Positions 49,540-61,500 of a stretch of 64,000 bases of DNA are shown here, in pieces. The number at the start of each line of letters is the position of its first letter. Position 1 is the first letter of the stretch. Both the position numbers and the translations under genes were made by a program. The notes under the pieces are model-generated. The model was not told the origin of the DNA and ran no database searches. It was given only the letters and a program-made list of their open reading frames with translations. This DNA is from Xiphophorus maculatus (lineage: Eukaryota > Chordata > Actinopteri > Cyprinodontiformes > Poeciliidae), in assembly GCF_002775205.1 (NCBI RefSeq), contig NC_036447.1, positions 18,024,501-18,088,500 on the forward strand, in the 5' to 3' direction.

Positions 49540-49870
49540 ATTTACAGTGAACATTTTTACATTTTGTCACATTAGAACCACAAACTTCTACTGTGGTGTA
49601 TAGAATATAACAAAACAAAGTGGCACATTATTGTGAAGAAGAAAGAAAGAACACCTGGTTTTCAAGACATTTTCCAAATACTAAACTGTAGGTTGCATTT
49701 GAATTCAGCCTCCCTGATTATTCTAGAAATATATTTTGGTGGACTTACTGCTGCAAGTCATTTGAGATATGAGTGGGCCATTCTGCTACACAAATATGAT
49801 TTTATATAAACCAACAAAACATTAGATAGAGCCTTCACAAATATTAAAGGAGCTTTCATGACAGCCCTCG
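49540..49870 (+). repeat. Tc1-like 5' fragment
   Basis: CATTTTTACATTTTGTCACA at the left, then AACCACAAACTTCTA, AAAGTGGCACATTATTGTGA and GGTTTTCAAGACATTTTCC follow the 5' region of a common fish Tc1 family, the same one as the relic at 0.66-1.16 kb. The transposase is absent. Confidence 0.55.
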
Positions 49871-49971
49871 CCTTGATTTATCAGACCATCATTCTGTAAT
49901 TTTAATTCCTACCTGTAAGCCCCTGCTTACTAGAGGAAACCCCATTTAGAAGTAGGTGAGGGTCTGGACTG

Positions 49972-50790
49972 TGGGATGTGTGTCAGCATTACACACATCC
50001 CAATGCACGGTCTAGGATATGGACTCAACACCCCCCTTGTGTAACTGGCTGTCTGATTCCCTCACAGACAGACCCCAGTCTGTGGGGGTTGGCAAAAATC
50101 CCTCACGGGTCATCTCTCTCAGCACTGACTCCTTCTATGTACTAAGCCCACTGCTCTTCACCCTGATGAACAATGACTGCTATGCCAGAACAACAATGAA
50201 CTGGCTTGCTGAGAGGAGGCGAGACACCTGATGGACTAGTGTGATGCAAACAATCTAATCCTGAATGTCAACAAAACAAAAGAAATTGGCGATTTCAGAA
50301 AAAAAAGATCAACAAAGTCACTCCCCCCTCCTCATCAATGCTGTCGAGCGGGTCAGCAGGATTATATTCCTGGGGATACAGATCACAGACACTTTGACTT
50401 AGTCCCTCCATACCTTTGGTCAGGTGACGAGAGCACAGCAACGTCTGCACATTTTGGATGAGAAGAGCAAACCTCTCCCTTCCCATTCTCACCACTTTCT
50501 ACCGAGGCACTACAGACAACATGACAACAGCATCTCTGTCTGGGTTGGGACGTGTGATGCCTCTGATTGGCATTATGTAGAGAGAGCGGTGAAGACAGCT
50601 GAGAGAATAATCAGGACTGGTTTCCATCTTTGACACAGCTCGCAGTCACTGCCTCACCAGGGCTCGGGCAATCACAAAAGACCCCTTCAGTCCTCACCAT
50701 TGTTTGTTCTCCTTGCTGACCTCTGGCAAAAGATTCAGCAGCTTCAAATTAAGAAAAACGGCTTCATCCCTCCTGTGATAAGACTGATAA
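49972..50790 (+). mobile_element. Decayed Rex1-like LINE (reverse transcriptase remnant)
   Basis: The frame at 50019-50231 reads NWLSDSLTDRPQSVGVGKNP and then VLSPLLFTLMNNDCYART, the reverse-transcriptase palm region of Rex1-like fish LINEs. The catalytic F-A-D-D block is deleted: the frame jumps from the NDC motif to NWLAERRRDT. Downstream phrases (CTGAATGTCAACAAAACAAAAGA, AGGATTATATTCCTGGGG, ACCACTTTCTACCGAGGCAC) follow the usual order. Stops and shifts throughout show it is dead. Confidence 0.72.
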
Positions 50791-50799
50791 TCAGTGGAA

Positions 50800-51230
50800 A
50801 TATGTAGAATACTTGTTTTTATTCTATGTATTCGTACTATTTTTATTTTTCTTGACTCGTTTTCAGTTTTTATTTTATTTTATCAAAATTTGAAAATATG
50901 TTCAAGGCATATGAATGCTTTTGGCAATAGACACCCTATTTAGCAAAACCCCCACGGTGATCTAGAAATAAACTGGACCATAACTTTTGTTTAAGCTCGT
51001 GAAGCGTATTTTAAATTAATTAAAAACATTATTGTATCTAGAGATTTCTAGCCTGGGGCTAGAAACGTTTCGCAATCATTTCCTAGCCTCAGGCCACCGT
51101 ACTGCGTCAGCTGTGATGTCATTAGCAAAAACAAGGTTCACAAAGTGGGTATTGAATGCTTTCTTCATCCTAACATCTGTTCCTAATTAGAAATTATCCA
51201 ATTTAAAAATCCACGGCGGAACGTTCGGCT
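50800..51230. other. Intergenic DNA upstream of gene C
   Basis: AT-rich with no recognisable gene or repeat. Confidence 0.45.
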
Positions 51231-51243
51231 CGCTTGCGTTGTA

Positions 51244-51253
51244 GCGCATGCGC
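51244..51253. promoter_or_regulatory. NRF1-type palindrome GCGCATGCGC
   Basis: A perfect 10-bp NRF1 consensus palindrome about 290 bases upstream of the gene C start codon, in a CpG-richer, TATA-less stretch. This is typical of housekeeping-type vertebrate promoters. Confidence 0.55.
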
Positions 51254-51536
51254 TCCATGGTTTGTTGCGTCTCGCTTTTATTTTACTAACGAGATTTAGC
51301 TTACGGGACGCTAGCGTCATGCTAATATCGAGGTGAATATCTGATGTCAGCAGTAAACAGTAATAATATTTAGCGTTAAATCACGTCACGCTATCACCTG
51401 CTAACCAGGGAATCCGATACCGACAAATAGATGTCTGGCTGATCCAAACCAAAAGCACTCCTAAAGATTTTCCCCAAGCAGTTTTGAAAGTGGACACTAA
51501 AGGACAGACTCGCAAGGTGTCAGGACACAGTGGACC

Positions 51537-54450
51537 ATGTCGGACCTGGACACCCTCATCGTGACCTTTCAGAGCCAGCTCTCCGATGTGATGGAGGCTG
51601 TAGTGAAGACGGCGATGTTTGAGGTGACCAGGCTGGTGGAGGATGTCTTCATGATGGAGGTGAGGCGCAGCAAACTGGAGGTGGACTCGCTGAGGCTGCA
51701 GCTGCAGTGGACTGGGAGCAAACGCGGCGGGGATGCAGAAAGGACCGACGGGTCTCTTGAGTTGGAGAGCAATGAGGCAGATCAGAGTCCTGTCGTGGTA
51801 AAAGCAAAAGCAGAGGAGCATGGTAAAAACATACAGCAAGAGTTTCAAAGCAGGTTATGGGTTACTCTGTGTTACATTAATGTATTACATTTCCCTTTTA
51901 TTGCAGACACAATGAGTGACTGCGAGGTGAAGAATCCAGATGGTGCAGTAGAACATTGGTTGTCAAATGGCAGGGAAGAATCCAAGACGGAGTCAGCAGA
52001 CAATCCAGAACCGATCCAGAGCCCTGGAAGAGAGTCTAAGGTGAGTCACGTGACTGTCAAAATGTCACTTGGCCCAACTGGAGGTTGGCAGCTTTTCTTA
52101 AAAAAAAAAACCCAAAACAAGATATGAAGCCTTTTTAAAGAAAAGCATCTATAGAACTCCTACAATATTCACTCATACAGTTTCTACGGCATAAAACCCT
52201 TTCAGTGGATACCAAAGAAAATCCCGACTTGCATAGAGGACAGTAAAGCATTGCTGCTGAAAAGCGTTCAATTTGATTTTCAACTTGCTTCCAACAGAGA
52301 CAAATTAAGGAGCAGATATACACTATTTATCACATTCCAAAGCTACAGCTAATATTTATTTGGTAATCAATAAATTAATCAAAAAGTTAAATGAGATTAG
52401 TCAGGTATTTTAACCCAGCCTTGCTCTCTGCTGTAGCACAGGTCTTATGTGGATAATATTTTTAACATGAAATATCTTGGCCCCCATATCGATGTTGGCC
52501 GATATTGGTACGGCTGTGTTGGAGCAGAATAGCCTCTAAAACTGGCATCTTGAAATGCAGGCAGCACATCACATTTGTTTTTGGTTGGTGTTTACTTCTG
52601 TAGTGTAACGTTGAACTTGTTTGGCACCCAACAAGGCTTGTAAATGTTATTCACAAAGCTTGTTTCAGTCAGAATAAACTTGAGAAGAATGTACAGATCG
52701 TAAAACATTAACTAAGATGATTTTGTACTCTGTCTTGGTTTTCATCACACATAATATTCTGTGTTCAGGTCGCAGGAGAAAAGGAAATCATGGCATCTAT
52801 GGAAATGAAAGAAGAAGAACTAAACAAACTGGCCTCTTGTTCTCTGCATTTGAGAGAGTGGAGCAGTACTTCTGCTCGTAAGTATCCGGTTCAAAAAATG
52901 AACAGTATTTAAAAAAATAAATACTTTACAGGTGAACTGTGGCTACCTTCTCTAATTCTGGTCAAGAAAAGCATCTCCACAGTATAATGCTGTCACCACC
53001 GTAGATATGAATCATAACAAAAAGATTTATGGAGTACATAGCTCATAGTTGTCATGTCAACAAATTCTCCCACCTGAGCAAGGACACTACACTTTATCCA
53101 GATTTTTGAAATAATTTTTGAAAAATATTCAGATATAATTTTCCACTCACCCCACTATTTTTGCCCTAATTTATGTTAGTTTATCACATAATAACCACAA
53201 AAAAATATTTTAAAGTTTTTGATTGTTCAGTTTATTATAAATCTGTTTAAATTCTTCCAGGTGAAGCTGAACCAGAGAATGCAGGTGACTTGGTTGAGGC
53301 ACAGCCGACACCAGCCCAAACATACAGTGAAGAGCTGCAGAGAAATGTCATTAAGAGAGACCCACACATGTCCACTGATTGTGCGTATCCCGAGATCCAG
53401 GACGAAACAGAAGTGGCGGCGGACCAGACCGATGTTCTAGCTTTTGAACTTAATTCCAAGTGGGCTGACTTGGCGGCCACAGCAGCTGGGCTCCAGCAGA
53501 ATCACAAGCTTGGCACAGAACCTGAGTTTCCAGGCCCACCTAAAGGTTCAGTGAATTATCTGGAGCATGAGCTTTCTGGCTCTGCCAGAGCAGATGCTCA
53601 GTTTACCTCAGTCAGAGATCAGGTTTCCTGTTCGGAATCTCCCAAAGCCAGACTGCGAGCCAACAACACGCCTAGCGTGATCGTTAAAGAAGAAGTCCTT
53701 ATCGATTCTGATGGGTTTACAGAAGGGGCGAGTACAGAAAAGAAAGCTGGGACGCAATCATTCACCGGTTCGTTACAGAAACAAAGGATGAACTCAGCAC
53801 ATAAACCAAACCACTTCCACCACAGATCCTCAGCACAGGAGGCAGTGAAGCTCCAGTCTCATAGGGGTTCAGGACTCAGGCTACAGGCAGCCATACAACA
53901 CCTCCACCGACCATTGAAGAAGTCTCCACAGAGACTATCAAACATGACAGCAGCAGCGCTCTCCGACCCTCGCTCTCAGGTTGCACCTTTAAATAACCCT
54001 AACAGGATTTCCCCCACATCCAAAGCCGCCTCATCTTTGCAGCCACTGCAGCGCGTTCACCTGGGTGACAAACAGACCGTAGCTCTGCACCGCGCCAGTG
54101 CCTCTTGGGTCAGCATCAAATCCCACAATCACCCTGCAAACTGCCATCAGTCGCCCCGCAACCCCGTCTCCCTTCCTGACTCTCCACTTTACAGGCCCTT
54201 CCTGCGCTGCGAGGAGTGTGACAAGAGCTTTCCACATCCCAGCAACCTGAAAGCCCACATGCAGATTCACACAGGCGAACGGCCTTTTTGCTGCCCGCTC
54301 TGCGGCCGCAGCTTCACCAAGCTCAGCAACCTCAAAGCCCACCGGCGCGTCCACACAGGCGAGAGACCTTACTGCTGCTTGGCATGCGGCAAACGCTTCA
54401 CCCAGAAATGCAACCTGAAACGCCACCAGAGGATCCATCTGGACGTTTGA
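51537..54450 (+). CDS. C2H2 zinc-finger protein C
   Basis: There are four coding exons: 51537-51822, 51907-52040, 52769-52877 and 53261-54450. All junctions are GT-AG and in frame, giving 572 residues. Exon 1 encodes the helix FQSQLSDVMEAVVKTAMFEV and a leucine-spaced coiled coil (LEVDSLRLQLQ). Exons 2-3 are acidic, with MKEE. The last exon has a long Ser/Gln/His-rich spacer including IVKEE, then three tightly linked C2H2 fingers at about residues 495-570 with TGERPF/TGERPY linkers, ending six residues before the stop. Three fingers suggest a short DNA target. The exon pattern and first-exon sequence match gene B closely, so a local duplication is likely. No named orthologue is recognised. 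No clear poly(A) signal was found close downstream. Confidence 0.85.
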
Positions 54451-54763
54451 CCTCAGAGATCTGAAGGAAAAAGAAAATTCATGAGTGTTTGTGTTTTAGC
54501 GTAAGACGGTCAGGGCTCATGTTGCAGTGCAGCACAGTTGGTGGGCTGCATCATGAGACTACATCTCTAGATATGATTAGTTCTGTGCATTCCTATGAAG
54601 CTCACCTGTTTAACCTCTACAAGTGTGCTGGGCTCACTGTAGGACGACAAACACTGTGTGTGGCGTGTGTTTCATATTGTTAGATGAACCAGCTAATAGT
54701 TATACCAGAAGCTAAATGTTTAGAGTCATTTCTTACGTGGACTGAAAGTTATTTCTAAAGGTA

Positions 54764-55880
54764 CAGTGTCATGAAAAAGTGTTTGCCCCCTTAAAGATTT
54801 TTGCTATGAAGCAGCAGTTTCATGTTCCAAATCAACTTTAATATCAGACTAAAACCAATAGAAAGCAACCTTGTCCTGGGTTGATTTGATTGAATAGTCC
54901 CAACTTAGTCCTAATTCCTCAGTCCCAACTGAGGAATTACCTATATTTTTGATGAGTGATAGACATCAACAATCAAGATAATCAATTAAATAGAACTTGT
55001 CTGATAACATGAAATCATTTCTTGGATTTCAAAAAGCAACACATTATCCCCTTGTCTAAACAAACTTAGCAGATGAGAAATGGTACTCAACAGCCTGGAA
55101 AGGGTTACCAAGTCATTTCTAGAGTTTTGGGAGTCCAGTGAAACAAAATTCAGTCTTGATCCACACAAAGCGAGAAAATGTGGAATAGTAGTGAACTTTC
55201 CCAGATATAGTCGGTCTACCAATAGAATACAAAGGACCCCAGAGCAACATCTAAAAGCACTGCCAGCCTTACTTCAGTGAAGATCAGTGTTCATGATTAA
55301 AAACTAAAAAGGCAAGGCAAAATCATACCTTGTGTATGATGTTGCACCATTCAACATCATACACAAAGGGAATTCTGTGTATGATATGGGATGTGGAAAG
55401 CAGAATCATCCATGGAAGAGTTTCAAGCCCAAAACTGTTGCTGACATCACTTTGAATTTTGGAATAAGATTCTGTAAATGTTCTGTGTCCTTTTACATCC
55501 ATTAGAACATGTCCAGCCATCAGTTTATGACCTTCAGCTCAAGCGCATTTGTTCAGCAGGACAATAATCCAAGGTGCTAATATGTTCAAATTCTAAGGCT
55601 CAAAATAGCATCATGAAGGTTTTGGGGTGGTATAGTCACCACCCCAGTGTCTGAACTTTACTGTCAGGAACTTTAGGTCAAAGTTCAGACCTAAATGTGG
55701 TTGAAATACTGCAGCATACATGCCCAATGACACAACCTTTTACTTTGTTCTTTTATGCATAAAAGCATAATTTGAAAACTGCTTTTTGTGTTTTCTCTGG
55801 TTATAGTTGTCTGGTATTAGATTTGTTTAATTTCAAACATTAAAGTGTGACTAGAAAGGAAAAGCAGATGCATTTCAACA
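54764..55880 (+). mobile_element. Decayed Tc1-like transposon
   Basis: The left end reads CAGTGTCATGAAAAAGTGTT then TGCCCCCTT, a Tc1 terminus common in fish. Transposase remnants follow in order: the helix-turn-helix region near 55050-55270, ATCATCCATGGAAGAGTTTC near 55410, CCAGCCATCAGTTTATGACC near 55515, and CAGCAGGACAATAATCC near 55557, the block that encodes the Q-x-D-N-D catalytic motif. Stops, deletions and several local inverted repeats interrupt it. The right end is eroded. Confidence 0.7.
55330..55366. repeat. Perfect 15-bp inverted repeat
   Basis: TTGTGTATGATGTTG at 55330-55344 is exactly complementary to 55352-55366 across a 7-base loop, inside the decayed Tc1 copy. Confidence 0.95.
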
Positions 55881-56049
55881 TACTGCTAAGGGGCAGTTTT
55901 TTCACTTTATTAAAGTGAAAAAAGAAAGGATTCCAATTTAAATTTTTGCTGTCAGGAAAAATGAGTTGGCCTAAAAACATCTCTTATTTAATATTGGTTC
56001 CTATAGTATTAATGACCACAGCACTCATGAGCTAGAGCACAGTTTCTTA

Positions 56050-57650
56050 CACAAGTTATTCCGAATGATCGCTACTGACTGATAATTGTATTAGCTCAAA
56101 ACTTTGTTTTAATCCTAAATTAAAATTCCAGCATTGTTATATGATGTAAAAATGTCTTCTGATATATATATATATTGTCTCACATTGTAATACTTTTAAT
56201 ATTTTTATTATCTTATTAAATTATAAACATAGAACAATTGTTTCTTAACTAATTTACATGAAAGATATGTGTGGGTGTGTGTATGTGTTATATGTACAAT
56301 TATGTGTGTAACAAGAGTTCCTGGCACCAGGTCTCGCAATATTAACGTTGATATTTCTTATCAATTTGACAGCTGACTTGCAAGGAACAGTCTGCTTGCC
56401 ATGTTAGTCAAAAAGTATTAGAGAGATTTGAACTTCTGAGCTTGGCACACTGTTGTATCGATGCTAAAGATGTTTTTAAGTCAGGTTTGCAGGTGCATTT
56501 CAATTAATTAGACTAGTATTCAAAAGTTAGTTTATTGCACTAATCAGTTCAAGAAGGGAAACTTATGCAGTGGCACCCAAAAGTCTACATACCCTTAAAG
56601 CTGTTAAAATTTCAGCTTTCTGCGACAAAAAAGAAACAAAAATGTACTTGTTGAATTCACAAATGTGAGCTGTATTAAAAAAGACGACAGCTGCTCTGCA
56701 CGATATTTTTTTTGGACACTAGATGTCACCCATTCCGCTTCTTTCACCCAACAATGCTTAATGGAGCTTTTCAGATGATCGCTTATCTCCTTGTATAACT
56801 TCATACAGAGCCTCTATTAAAAGAAAAAAGAAAAACAACCCAGCAAAGAAAAAAAAATTGTGGTAACAAGCATCTCTTGGTGCTGTTTTAGCCAATCTTT
56901 GTGCCTGATCTAGTGTGTGTTGCTCGAGCTCAGGATTAAGCCTGATGGTTTATCTGTGGCGGGAGTCGGAGCAGCTCTGTGCAGGTGGTACAAACGATAA
57001 CATTTTAATCTTGTTTTCAAGATGTGGAAAAAGCTAGCGGAGGCTAAACTCTTTCAGTGCGTGGGCGTGTTTGAAGGGGGAGGGCGGGCAGAATGAATTA
57101 AAGCTGGGCTTCTGTTCTGGATGTTATCTTCCGCTTTTCAAGTTGGAACTCAATACCAAGAGAAGTTATCTGTAAAGAATTGAGAAATAGCTACTTAAGC
57201 TGAATCAGCAGTGCAGAGAAAGAATGTTTGCTGTGCAACAGCACAACTTCTTTCCTGTCTGCTCACAGCTAAACGAGCACAGTGAACCGAGTATATAAAT
57301 ATACTGTCTTACCAATTTAACGTGTTTCAAATAGCACTATAGACTTGTGTTAAATTGTTCTAGTCTATAAACTACTGGTGCGTACATACATCTCACACCA
57401 GCTTACATTGCTGTTTGAAGATTTATAAGTAGACATCTAGCTGAACAGCATTAAAACTAACCAAGCAGTTCTGAAAACAGATTACAATCACGGGCTCCGA
57501 CTCCGTGGGTGCTTCAGGTTATTAGCAGCCAGCTGTGCCATGCAGCCGACACTTGTCATTGATTGGCTACTGACCTGCTCTAGCGACGCATTACGTTGTG
57601 ACGTCAGATAAGCCATTACAAATACTGGACAGCAACTTGCTGAAAGATTA
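56050..57650. other. Intergenic DNA with repeat debris
   Basis: Holds short TA and TG runs (56165-56175, 56268-56290) and an isolated Tc1-like end at 56567 (CAGTGGCACCCAAAAGTC). A GC-richer stretch at 56.9-57.6 kb is probably the non-coding 5' part of the hAT relic that follows. A CRE-like palindrome TGACGTCA lies at 57599-57606. No gene. Confidence 0.45.
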
Positions 57651-57679
57651 GCATGGTGGTTTATTTAAACAAACAAACA

Positions 57680-58560
57680 AGCAAAATATACAAATAAACA
57701 AAATTGTCAAATTTGTGATTAAAAAAAAGGGAGTAAGAAGAATTCTACCTTGTCAGCGACTGCGGAAAGTAACAGTACAGATGTGAGGCATAAAAAAAAG
57801 GGCGGACTTTTCAAGCTAGCTGAAAAAGGGAAGTACCAATGTATAGACTACAACGCCGGGAATAAACAAGGTATTATGTGAGATCTGCACTACGGCCAAA
57901 AACAACTACCTTCAGCACATGACCAAGAGTCATGGAGAGCTTTTGTACGGGATGGTTTTACCAGCTGGGCCAAAGCACTGAAGAAAGTTCAAACTCATGA
58001 AAAGTAATATCTTCATGCAGCTGCAGTTAGCATCAATGCTACTACTGAGAGTGTAAATGTTGCTGCGTCAATATGAACTGCCATAAACATAAGCAGATGT
58101 CAGATGCACGAACTGCTTTGTTGACTATTCTGTCCTCAGTCCAAATTTCCTGACCCAGTTACTTAATTTACATGCTCTTGTTGCACTCATGAAACACTGC
58201 ATTGTGACGTGTGTATGGAAACAGCAAAACGACGAGGAGATTGCTTGGTTACTTTTTAGGATTTTGTGAACTTTCTCAAGGGGGATGAGGGAGGATATTT
58301 GAGGACACTGTTGCCTGAGGTCACAAAACCAGTGAAACTTGCCCTGACTGTCCCTGCTACATCGTGCATTTCAGAGAGGTCATTTTCTGGCCTTTGACGC
58401 CTGAAAACGTACCTGCAGTCCACAATGTGTCAAGCAAGACTGAACCCCGTTGTAATACTGAACAGTCACAAAACATTGCCAAGGAATAGAAACTTGGAAA
58501 AAATTGGAAGGCTACCAGAGGCAACACACTCCTCATCAAGAATTAACAAGAATGGTGAGT
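57680..58560 (+). pseudogene. hAT transposase relic (BED-like finger and hATC domain)
   Basis: Two conserved blocks survive. At about 57881-57943 the frame reads CEICTTAKNNYLQHMTKSHG, a C-x2-C ... H-x4-H BED-type finger. At about 58320-58490 it reads PATSCISERSFSGL, a TGA stop, then RLKTYLQSTMCQARLNPVVI, the C-terminal dimerisation (hATC) domain of hAT transposases. Between them are deletions and stops. Ends were not located. It may be the dead autonomous source of a local family or a domesticated-gene relic, but the in-domain stop argues against a working protein. Confidence 0.72.
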
Positions 58561-61500
58561 GGCAAACAATTCAATATTTATTATGATGACGCCAACTATG
58601 ATATTGTTTTAAAGGATCTATCTGAATGTTTTTGAATTTGTATTCGGTCCACAATTTGCTTTTATTCTAGCCTTTTTGCTATATTTTTGATAGTTATGAT
58701 TCTTTCCTGCTGTTTGTTAGTAAAACTTTTGATTAAGCCTTGCCTCATTAAAAGCCATTGCAGTGGTGCTCTTTAATATCAGGTTAAGATTAAGTAATGA
58801 AATTGCCTTGCTGATGAGTTGGTGGACTATGTTAATGTTCACTGATAGTGACATTCAGCACATTGGACAGTTTCAGTCACACTTGTAGATCCATATGGTT
58901 ATGGTATACTATTCAATCTACGCAGTGATGTTGCATTGTGGATTTTGTTTTTCCTTTGTCTTCATTTGAGTTGTTTGCATTAGGTTACATTGACATTAAC
59001 TCCTCTAGTCTGTGTGCGTGCACATTGATATAATGTGTGCACCTCAAAATATCAACAAGTCATGCAAGCACCGTGACCACCCACTACCAGAAAGATAAAT
59101 CTGCGCCTCCAAGTACAGTTATCATTGTCATTATCATGCAGTCTTCTCTGTCACACCAACCAAAATAAAATTCAGATTTTGCAGAGTTTGCATTACCTGG
59201 GAAGAGAAAAGTTAAAAATATTTTTCTTCAATTCCTGCTGCTAACATTGACACATGGCATCCCATCAGGTGTGAATTACCAAAAGAAAAGTGCTAATATT
59301 GGTAATGGGAAGCTATAGTTCATAAAATCAAAAATTTTAATTGTGAGAAGCATACAACAGTATGTGTATACTGTAGTGTATTTGTAGTGTATACTTTACA
59401 ACCCACAAGGACATTTGAATGCAGAACAGTGGTGTGATTGTATAAAATTGAGGGAATTATGGCAAGCACATGCCATGGTAAGAACACGTAACTTAAACAA
59501 AGCAGTTAGCATTCAGTCTATTTGAGCCCACTGTGAGCAAAAACTATCTCAGATTAGAAGATGTGTATTTTTATGACAGTTTTTACATTTTACGTGTCCC
59601 ATATCGCGTAACATATGGGACATGTAACTTCTGCTGGGGTTAACATCCTAGATGGATTCACCCCATCAATATCCTTGCAGGGCAATAGTTAACATATTGC
59701 ATTAACAAATTAAATCAATAAATGCTGTCTTCAAATTTATCTTCTGCAGGTTTACCCATGATGATAAGCAGCAGTAGAGGCTAATTATTATTAGTTATTA
59801 ATTAATTACTTATTAGTTTGAGTGATGTGAGAGGTGATCTTTCTGAAATAACATTTTGACAGCTACTTCTATTTACTTCTGCTGTCACACACTACTCCTG
59901 CATATTTTGTATTTTGATGTTGTTTAGAGAAATGGGTTCACTTGTGAACACCTGTGCACATCTGAGTAAAAACTGGCTAGAATTGGAGCAAAAACTATAC
60001 TGTCTGTGTCAATGGTGCAGGAATTTGAAAATCAAAATTTTAATTAATTTTTTTGTCAAAAGGGACCTTTGTCACTCTTCCAAATTACAGGCAGAAATGT
60101 TTTGACACAAAGCACTACTGAATGGTTAGGATGTTGGCCTGTTGGAGCTCTGAGCTCCTGCTCTTAGACAGCATATTTTCCGATCTCCTTCACATCTCTG
60201 AAATTGCAGTATAAAATAGTCCCTTGAGAAGGCACACTTGAGGTGGAAAGTTTGATATCAGTACTTTCATGGTAGTGTGTATTGTGTTATGGAATACATT
60301 CGTGTTCAATGTTTTGCATACCATGCTTCACGCTATTGCTATTTCACAATTATCTGGCTGTGTTCTTGCCTCCCTTGTGCAAATCTTTTTTCGTCACACT
60401 TTTTCTTACTTGTGGTCTGCAGGAAATAAGCATAATTAATGCAAGCTGCAAATCAGAATAGCAGTAAAGGAAAATTATGAAATGCCTTAAAATGCTTCTA
60501 TTTACAACTTGAAAATCTGTCTTTTGTTTGCCTTTTATTACCCTTTTTGTCATTATTTACAACAGGGAGCAGTTTTTAAACAATAGGAAAAATTACAACT
60601 ATAAACCTTAATAAAATGTTGACTATTTAACCATGTAAAAACCACAGTGGGAAAAACAGTAGTATATCAATAAATTAAAATGATTATAGTAGAGGGAAGG
60701 TACCACATAATTTATGCAATGTCAAAAATCTTGAATCTTGTGGAAGAGAGGGACAGAGAAAAAACTACTTTTTATACCTAATGAAATGAGATGTGTAACC
60801 ATAGACCAAAAAATATTTTTTTTAATTGTTTTTTTCCCCCCACTTTATAGTATTGATGCCTATTATATTGGTACATCAAATAAGACAAATTTAAAATAAT
60901 AAAAAAAACATGCACCATAATTTTGCCTTTTCAGGAGCCAGAAAGGAACAAATGGCTAAAAACCAACAAATTATTAATTGTTGATTGACACTGAAGGACC
61001 TGATGATTAGCTTTTGGTTGGTTCTAAGAAATTTATAATAGAGATATTCATGACTTGTTAGAGCTGAACTTCTAATTAAAAGGAATAAATGGCTTGTATA
61101 AATTAGCTTGGTTGCTTCAGTTGTGATTAAAGCAAGGTAAATGATTACTCCTTGTGGTCATTCGTGTTGTTTAGATAAAGTTAAATAAGCCTTATGTTAG
61201 TATGTTAAATAACCAATTAGATAGCTGTCTAATTGGTTAGTTGTAACATTTTTTAAATAAGGAGTTTATACTTGTCAAGAGCATCCTGCCACTCACCTAT
61301 CACCGAAAGTCCATTAAGTCCACTAATATCTAAACGCTCCATGACACTGCAAGGATTAATCAAGAATGTATAGAGCAAAGCATTTGTGCAGAAATTTTAG
61401 CTGCATAGCTGAGTAATGCTGTTGACTTTGGAGTCTTCCCCTCCAATGCCATCTATAATTAATAGTAATTGTTGTTTGATGAAGGGACATTCATCTGTTC

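Noticed and set aside
54031..54438. 135-codon minus-strand frame
   Set aside because: It is antisense to the zinc fingers of gene C.
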